This document shows, piece by piece, positions 14,572-19,464 of a DNA stretch of 19,464 nt; positions within the stretch are counted from its first letter, which is position 1, and every line of letters begins with the position of its first letter. This DNA comes from Treponema sp. Its GTDB lineage: Bacteria > Spirochaetota > Spirochaetia > Treponematales > Breznakiellaceae. Both the position numbers and the translations under genes were made by a program. A model generated the notes under the pieces. That model was not told where the DNA came from. It saw only the letters and a list, made by a program, of their open reading frames with translations, and did no database searches. Where the stretch lies: the NCBI GenBank assembly GCA_031280065.1, contig JAITHH010000021.1:1-19464 (forward strand), given 5' to 3'.

Positions 14572-15804
14572 ATGGCAAGCGGGATGGAGATATTTACCGA
14601 ACAGGCATTAACATATTCAGAATGTCTCCAGAAAATCCTCAGCAAATACGGGGAGCGGGCCAAGGTCATGATGCAAAAGAAAGTCCGCATGGGGGGAGTC
14701 TTGGGCCTGTTTACCCGTGAAGGGGTGGAGGTAACGGGGTTTCTGTCCAATGATTACAGCCGTACCGCCAGTTCCGCCCGCAAACCGGTGGACTTTGAGG
14801 AGGAAAAGAAGAAGATCCTCGCGGCGGCGGCCCCCAAAGCCGATCCCCTGCTCCAGCAGGTGCTCAACGAAGTGCTGAATATCAAGGAACAGGTGAAGGC
14901 GGGCGCGGTTTCCCCGGTTGAGGAACACCCCTCACTCAAAAGGCTGGGGGAACTCATGGCTCAAAACGACTTTACCCCCGCGTATACCGCCGCCATGCTG
15001 GACCGCTTTAAGAAAGAAATGCCCCTGGAGGCGCTTGAGGACTTTAACGCCGTGCAGGATACGGCGGTGGAGTGGATCGGGCAGAGCATCAAGGTATTCG
15101 CGGGGGAGAAAGACATACGGCGGCCCCGTATCTTCGCCCTGATAGGGCCCACGGGCGTGGGCAAAACCACGACCATCGCAAAGCTGGCCGCCGTCTACGG
15201 CACGGAATTCGCCGGACACCGGCCTCTGGAAGTGCGGATGATCACCATCGACAACTACCGTATCGGGGCTGAACATCAGATCGAGTCCTACGGCGATATT
15301 ATGGGAATCCCCGTGGCCAGCGTCAAAACCCCCCGCGAACTGAAGCAGGCCATCGCCCTCAATATGGAGGACGTTGACCTGATTCTCATCGATACCATCG
15401 GCAGGAGTCCGCGGGCTTCTATCGAGTTGGGGGAGATGAAGCAGCTTCTGGACGCCTGCGGCTCTTCCGCCGAGTTTCATCTGGCGCTGGCGGCGAGTAC
15501 CAAATACAGCGATATTATGGAGATACTGCGGCAGTTTGAACCGTTCGGCTACCGCTCGGTACTCCTGACCAAGCTGGATGAAACCATCCGGCTGGGCAAC
15601 GTGATCAGCGCCCTGGCGGAGCGGGGCAAACCGGTTTCGTATATCACCGAAGGGCAGCATGTGCCCAAGGATATTCAGAAAGCCGAGGTTATCCGTTTTT
15701 TAATGTACCTAGAGGGCTTTACGATAGACCGCAACAAATATTCCAGTGATGAATCGCAGCTCATCCGCTGGAAAGATGGAGACAACGATGGAAGATCAGG
15801 CTGA
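14572..15804 (+). CDS. flhF: FlhF, SRP-type GTPase controlling flagellar placement
   Basis: FlhF is a signal-recognition-type GTPase that recruits early flagellar parts to the cell pole; in spirochaetes it sets the position and number of the subpolar motors. From ATG 14572 the product is 410 residues. The N-terminal B domain (about 1-60) shows the FlhF opening FTEQALTYSECLQKILSKYG and a GGVLGLF turn. The N and G domains (about 110-400) contain GPTGVGKTTT (192-201), IDNYRIGA and YGDIMGIPV, DTIGRSP (274-280) and TKLDE (333-337). In SRP GTPases the third motif is usually DTAGR; Ile here replaces Ala, a substitution at a generally small position. The C-terminus overlaps the flhG start by 17 nt. 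Confidence 0.94.
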   Translation: MASGMEIFTEQALTYSECLQKILSKYGERAKVMMQKKVRMGGVLGLFTREGVEVTGFLSNDYSRTASSARKPVDFEEEKKKILAAAAPKADPLLQQVLNEVLNIKEQVKAGAVSPVEEHPSLKRLGELMAQNDFTPAYTAAMLDRFKKEMPLEALEDFNAVQDTAVEWIGQSIKVFAGEKDIRRPRIFALIGPTGVGKTTTIAKLAAVYGTEFAGHRPLEVRMITIDNYRIGAEHQIESYGDIMGIPVASVKTPRELKQAIALNMEDVDLILIDTIGRSPRASIELGEMKQLLDACGSSAEFHLALAASTKYSDIMEILRQFEPFGYRSVLLTKLDETIRLGNVISALAERGKPVSYITEGQHVPKDIQKAEVIRFLMYLEGFTIDRNKYSSDESQLIRWKDGDNDGRSG

Positions 15805-16675
15805 AAAACTGCGGGAGATGATGCGGAAGAAAAACGCCCGGGAACACCCGGCGCCGGCCCGGGACGGGAAGAAAACGCGGATCATCACCGTAACCAGCGG
15901 TAAAGGCGGGGTGGGGAAGACCAACGTGTCGGTCAACATGGCCCTGGCCTACGCCCGGATGGGGAAGAAAGTGGTGGTAATGGACGCCGATCTGGGGCTG
16001 GCCAATGTGAACGTGATGCTCAACATCATCCCCAAGTTCAATCTGTACCACGTGATCCGTAAGCAAAAGACCATGCAGGATATTATGGTGTCCACCGACT
16101 ATGGTATCTCTATCGTGGCCGGGGCTTCGGGCTTTTCCAAGATAGCCAACCTCACCGAAGAGGAGCGGCAGAACTTCATCGAGGAATTGGAGACCCTCGC
16201 CAACGCGGATATTATCATCATCGATACGAGCGCGGGCGTTTCCAGCAACGTCATGGACTTTATCGCCGCAGCGGACGACGCGGTGATCGTTACCACGCCG
16301 GAGCCCACGGCCATTACTGATGCCTACGGCATTATCAAAATCATCGCCACCGAGATCGACAGCCTCAATATGGGCTTGAAACTCGTGGTGAACCGCGTCA
16401 AAACCGTGGCCGAAGCAAAACGGGTGGCGGACCGGATGACCAATATCGCGGGCCAGTTTCTCAACCTCAAGGTGGAGTACCTGGGCTTTATCTACGACGA
16501 CATGGTGGTGTCCCAGGCCGTGCTCAGACAGAAGCCCTTCATGGTAATCGATCCCAAATGCAAGGCGTCCTTGTGCGTTCAGCATATCGTCATGAGAATG
16601 GAAAAAAGTGAAGTCCGGGAAAGCGGCGGTTTTAGCAAGATGCTCAAGCGGATATTTGGCCGGACTAAAGGATAG
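15788..16675 (+). CDS. flhG: FlhG (YlxH/FleN), MinD-type ATPase regulating flagellar number
   Basis: FlhG limits flagellar number and activates FlhF GTPase. From ATG 15788 it is 295 residues and opens MEDQAEKLR, matching the DQAxxLR motif that stimulates FlhF. The deviant Walker A KGGVGKT is at 39-45, MDADLG at 65-70, and IIIDTSAG marks the second Walker region; TPEPTAITDAYG is typical of the family. The last 16 residues (FSKMLKRIFGR) form a basic amphipathic helix suited to membrane targeting. GGAG at 15778-15781 is 6 nt before this ATG. The frame is open back to 15746 inside flhF, but the earlier ATGs (15746, 15776) lack a ribosome site and would put extra residues before the DQA motif. Confidence 0.95.
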   Translation: MEDQAEKLREMMRKKNAREHPAPARDGKKTRIITVTSGKGGVGKTNVSVNMALAYARMGKKVVVMDADLGLANVNVMLNIIPKFNLYHVIRKQKTMQDIMVSTDYGISIVAGASGFSKIANLTEEERQNFIEELETLANADIIIIDTSAGVSSNVMDFIAAADDAVIVTTPEPTAITDAYGIIKIIATEIDSLNMGLKLVVNRVKTVAEAKRVADRMTNIAGQFLNLKVEYLGFIYDDMVVSQAVLRQKPFMVIDPKCKASLCVQHIVMRMEKSEVRESGGFSKMLKRIFGRTKG

Positions 16676-16683
16676 GCAATGGT

Positions 16684-17382
16684 ATGTTTAACATTAAGTG
16701 GAGCGCTCTGGCCGGAGGGTTCGCTTTTACCCTATCGCTCTTAGTCGGGCTGGTAACCCGCGTGGGGCTCGTGGCCCTGGTCCGGGCCCTGGTTTTTGGC
16801 GTCCTGTTCTTCGTCCTTGGTTCCCTTATCCGTGCGCTTATCAAGATGTTTCTGCCTGAATTGCTGCTGAACGGGCCGGCCCAGCCGTCTGAGGATGCCG
16901 CCGGGGAGGAGGCCGGTTCGCGGGTGGACATAACGGTCGATGACGATGTTCCGGCGGATGACGCCTTTGACCGGCTGCCGGAGGAAGATACCCTGGATGA
17001 TGGAGCCCTGGATCAGATCGGTGAAGACGGCTATACTCAAAGGGAAGAAGCGGGGGAAGGTTTGTCCGGCGGCGCTCCGAAACCGCCGGTTCGGTCCAGG
17101 GGAGAAGGAGGCGAAGCGGGCGCGGGACGGGAAGCGGGCGGAAGAACGGAACCGTCCGATTCGATAGACGCGCTGCTCAGTTTTGAGGGCGGGTTAGGGC
17201 TTTTACCTCCCGCTCCGGCTAAACAGGAGGAAGAAGCGGCGTTGATGGAGGAAGAGCCGCCGGTCCGGGTAAACCCTCCGCGCAACAGCGCCGCCAAATC
17301 GCCGGTTTCGGACAATGATTTTAACCCCAAGGAAATGGCCCAGGCTATACAGACCATATTACAGCGGGATAACAAGGGATAG
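16684..17382 (+). CDS. Unrecognised small membrane protein between flhG and the sigma-28 gene
   Basis: 232 residues, function not recognised. Residues about 8-26 and 28-56 form two hydrophobic segments separated by Arg26 and followed by a basic-hydrophobic stretch (RALIKMFLPELLL). From about 65 on the chain is acidic, low-complexity and probably disordered, rich in Glu, Asp, Gly and Pro, ending in a more regular motif DFNPKEMAQAIQTILQRD that looks like a short conserved helix. Likely topology is a membrane hairpin with a long cytoplasmic tail. It starts 8 nt after flhG (AGG at 16674-16676) and ends 3 nt before the sigma gene, so it belongs to the operon. I recall hypothetical genes at this place in other treponemes, which suggests a conserved flagellar or cell-envelope role. 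Confidence 0.8.
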   Translation: MFNIKWSALAGGFAFTLSLLVGLVTRVGLVALVRALVFGVLFFVLGSLIRALIKMFLPELLLNGPAQPSEDAAGEEAGSRVDITVDDDVPADDAFDRLPEEDTLDDGALDQIGEDGYTQREEAGEGLSGGAPKPPVRSRGEGGEAGAGREAGGRTEPSDSIDALLSFEGGLGLLPPAPAKQEEEAALMEEEPPVRVNPPRNSAAKSPVSDNDFNPKEMAQAIQTILQRDNKG

Positions 17383-17385
17383 ATT

Positions 17386-18195
17386 ATGGGGGGTATCCTC
17401 GGGATGAGTTCGGATCGTGTCTCGGAAGAAAAAACAGAAGCGGAACTTTGGTTTGCATACCGTCAGAACCGGGATCCGAAGATTCGAGAGACTTTCATCA
17501 AGCAATACGCGCCGCTGGTAAAATATGTGGCGGGAAAAGTCGCGGTCGGTATGCCCCATAGCGTTGAATTTGACGACCTGGTCGGCTTCGGCGTATTCGG
17601 CCTCCTCGACGCGATTGATAAATTCGACCCCGAAAAGAGCGTTAAGTTTAAAACCTATGCGGTAACGAGAATTCGCGGGGCCATCTTTGATGAACTCCGC
17701 TCTATCGACTGGGTTCCCCGTTCCGTCCGGCAAAAGACCCGCGAGGTGGAAGAGGCCATCGGCTCTCTGGAGGCCCAACTGGGCAGAACCGCCACGGATC
17801 AGGAAATCGCCCGTTCCCTGGGAATGGGCGAGGGGGAATTCCTGAAAACCATGATGAAAATCTCCGGGACTTCCGTGCTTTCCCTCAACGACGTATGGTT
17901 TTCTGGCGATGAGAACGATAAGGTCTCCATCGGCGACAGCATCGAATCCCCCTCAAGCCTTAACCCGGACGTCATCGTCGAAAAAGAAGAAATCCGCCGG
18001 GTAATCATCAGCGCCATCAGTGAGCTACCCGAAAAAGAAAAAAAAATACTCGTACTCTACTACTACGAGGACCTGACCTTGAAAGAAATCGGCCAAGTGC
18101 TGGAGGTAACCGAATCGCGGGTGTCCCAGCTTCACACCAAAGCGATTCTCCGGCTGCGGGCGAAACTGACAAACATCCGCAAAGGCATTATATAA
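17386..18195 (+). CDS. fliA: FliA/WhiG-family sigma-28 factor
   Basis: RNA polymerase sigma factor for late flagellar and chemotaxis genes. The 269 residues include region 2 (about 40-108, with [20 protein letters not shown] and [18 protein letters not shown]), region 3 (about 110-165, [17 protein letters not shown] and [11 protein letters not shown]), and region 4 (about 208-262, [20 protein letters not shown] and a helix-turn-helix through [11 protein letters not shown]). AAGGGA at 17374-17379 is 6 nt before ATG 17386; a second in-frame ATG at 17404 is possible. A run of nine A (18038-18046) lies in codons 218-221, just before the helix-turn-helix. No anti-sigma FlgM gene is visible in the window. 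Confidence 0.94.
   Translation: MGGILGMSSDRVSEEKTEAELWFAYRQNRDPKIRETFIKQYAPLVKYVAGKVAVGMPHSVEFDDLVGFGVFGLLDAIDKFDPEKSVKFKTYAVTRIRGAIFDELRSIDWVPRSVRQKTREVEEAIGSLEAQLGRTATDQEIARSLGMGEGEFLKTMMKISGTSVLSLNDVWFSGDENDKVSIGDSIESPSSLNPDVIVEKEEIRRVIISAISELPEKEKKILVLYYYEDLTLKEIGQVLEVTESRVSQLHTKAILRLRAKLTNIRKGII
18038..18046 (+). repeat. A9 homopolymer tract in the sigma-28 gene
   Basis: Nine consecutive A in the region 4 coding part, the longest single-base run noticed in the window. Loss of one A would bring TGA 18074-18076 into frame and remove the promoter-binding helix-turn-helix. Confidence 0.9.
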
Positions 18196-18214
18196 GAGAG
18201 GGGAAGGAGGAGCA

Positions 18215-19464
18215 ATGGTCGATTTTGTTCAACTCAGGCAGCGGGTCAAGGAACATCTGGACCGGGACCGTACCGTACAGACGGTAGAGGCCGAAGGCGC
18301 CACCCTGGATGCGGCGGTCAACGAGGCGTCGCTGCTCCTCAATATCCCGGTGCGCCGCATAGAGTATGAGATTATCAGCAGGGGCTCCGAAGGTTTTTGG
18401 GGCGTTGGGCAAAAGGACTGGAAGATCAGGGCCTATACGCAGTTTGTGGCCGTAGAAAAAGCCGTTGAAACGGATGAGGACATCCAGGAGGAGGCGGCGG
18501 AGTCCGCGCTGGAGGACAACCGGAATGGCGAAGTCTTTGTGCTGCTCGACCGTGAGGGGGCATATCTCAAAGTAATTCCGCCGGTAGGGAACGGTGAGCG
18601 GGCTAAGGTATCCGACGCGACGCAGGCGCTGTCGAACCGGCAGGTTGATAATTTTGACTATGACACGGTCATCGCGGCGATAAAAGAGTGTGCGGGAACT
18701 TATATCCGCGTCGGTGATTTCAAACGCAACCCCGTCAACGACGCTTCGCTTTCGATAAGTATTATCGACCAGGAGATGAAGGCCTGCGTCAAGGTGCGTC
18801 CGGCTGGTCCCGGCGGCTGTGATATTACCTTGGAGACCTATCAGAGTTTCCTGCGGAATAACGGGATAGTCAACGGGATAAAAGAAGACTTCCTGAGCTC
18901 CTTTGCGGACAAGCCCATTTTTAACGAGGACGTGGTTGTCGCCGAAGGTAAGCATCCCCATAACGGGCGGGACGCCTACATTCAATATAACTTTGAAACC
19001 GATCAATCCAAGGTTCATTTAACGGAGGGGCCTGACGGGAGGGTCGATTTTAAAGAGCTGAATATCATCCAGAATGTGATTGAGGGCCAGCCCCTGGCCA
19101 AAAAAATCAAGGCCGAGCAGGGCGAGCATGGCCGGACGGTAACGGGCAAGGGGCTCCTCGCCACTAACGGCAAGGATACGGTTCTGCCCCTTGGGAAGAA
19201 TGTGCATGTCGGGGAGGACGGCGAAACGATCCTCTCCAATGTGAACGGCCAGGTGCTCATGGTGAGCGGCAAGATCAACGTGGAGCCGGTCTTCACAGTG
19301 CAGGGCAACGTGAATTTGAAGACCGGTAACATCATTTTCCTGGGCACGGTGATCATCACCGGCAATGTGGAGGACGGATTTTCGGTCAAGGCGGCGGGTA
19401 ATATCGAGGTGAACGGTATCGTGGAAAAGGCCGAGCTGGACGCCGAGGGGGACATCATTGTCCA
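18215..19464 (+). CDS. Jag_N-DUF342 (FapA-like) protein, 3' end outside the window
   Basis: Open from ATG 18215 to the window edge (416 codons seen, incomplete). Residues about 20-72 resemble the Jag_N domain: TVEAEGATLDAAV, then SRGSEGFWGVGQK. Residues about 100-290 match the N-terminal part of the FapA/DUF342 family (VSDATQALSNRQ, FNEDVVVAEGKHP, VIEGQPLAKKIKAEQGEHGR, then VTGKGLLATNGKD). From about 325 on, repeated short strands (VNGQVLMVSGKINVEP, VQGNVNLKTGNIIFLGTV) form the beta-solenoid typical of FapA. The role is not established; Jag_N occurs in RNA-binding Jag/KhpB proteins and FapA-type proteins are tied to the cell envelope and polarity in some bacteria. AAGGAGG (18204-18210) lies 4 nt before the ATG, and the gene begins 20 nt after the sigma gene, so it shares the transcript. 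Confidence 0.88.
   Translation, partial: MVDFVQLRQRVKEHLDRDRTVQTVEAEGATLDAAVNEASLLLNIPVRRIEYEIISRGSEGFWGVGQKDWKIRAYTQFVAVEKAVETDEDIQEEAAESALEDNRNGEVFVLLDREGAYLKVIPPVGNGERAKVSDATQALSNRQVDNFDYDTVIAAIKECAGTYIRVGDFKRNPVNDASLSISIIDQEMKACVKVRPAGPGGCDITLETYQSFLRNNGIVNGIKEDFLSSFADKPIFNEDVVVAEGKHPHNGRDAYIQYNFETDQSKVHLTEGPDGRVDFKELNIIQNVIEGQPLAKKIKAEQGEHGRTVTGKGLLATNGKDTVLPLGKNVHVGEDGETILSNVNGQVLMVSGKINVEPVFTVQGNVNLKTGNIIFLGTVIITGNVEDGFSVKAAGNIEVNGIVEKAELDAEGDIIV

Noticed and set aside
15746..15787. Longer flhG start inside flhF
   Set aside because: No ribosome site, and the DQAxxLR motif expected at the FlhG N-terminus begins right after ATG 15788.
19015..19458. Minus-strand open frames near the right edge
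   Set aside because: They overlap the convincing Jag_N-DUF342 coding frame on the + strand and show no family signature.
1..19464. Sigma-28-type promoters (TAAA-N15-GCCGATAA), CRISPR, tRNA, insertion sequence or phage signals
   Set aside because: None was found on reading the gaps and gene ends; GCGATAA-like strings occur only inside genes without the upstream half.

Overview
The window is a single-strand, almost gap-free run of 21 genes, all on the + strand, covering most of a spirochaete flagellar/motility superoperon. The gene order, the spirochaete-specific genes (flbB, the short flgD, flbD, the CheC-type fliY) and a hook protein with Cys178/Lys165/Asn179 at the positions used for lysinoalanine cross-linking in Treponema denticola point to a treponeme (Treponemataceae or a close relative). 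The base composition looks clearly GC-rich, so a GC-rich treponeme lineage such as the insect-gut or environmental groups is likelier than T. denticola itself; this is inference.

Layout. 1-2142: flbB (collar protein) and fliK (hook-length control). 2158-4002: flgD (hook cap) and flgE (hook). 4003-4078: the first sizeable gap, holding a GC-rich hairpin followed by a T run. 4079-5860: flbD/swrD, motA and motB (stator and its power factor). 5861-5945: a gap with an AT-rich palindrome, then fliL, fliM and fliY (stator-rotor interface and switch). 8683-14541: fliO, fliP, fliQ, fliR, flhB and flhA (the complete flagellar type III export gate). 14572-16675: flhF and flhG (SRP-type GTPase and MinD-type ATPase that set flagellar position and number). 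16684-17382: an unrecognised small membrane protein with an acidic tail. 17386-18195: a FliA/WhiG-type sigma-28 factor. 18215-19464: the first about 416 codons of a Jag_N-DUF342 (FapA-like) protein, cut by the window edge.

The genes supply, in order, collar, hook, stator, rotor switch, export gate, placement control and the late-class sigma factor. Most junctions are 4-nt ATGA overlaps or gaps under 30 nt, so long polycistronic transcription with translational coupling is expected. No sigma-28-type promoter, rRNA, tRNA, insertion sequence, phage gene or CRISPR array was seen.

This is a conserved core locus, not an accessory island. Points worth a second look: the unassigned membrane protein between flhG and the sigma gene; an A9 tract in the sigma gene where loss of one A truncates region 4; a G8 tract in fliY; the hairpin after flgE; the cross-link triad in FlgE; an unusual N-terminal extension of FlhB; missing CheC catalytic residues in FliY; and the Jag_N-FapA fusion.
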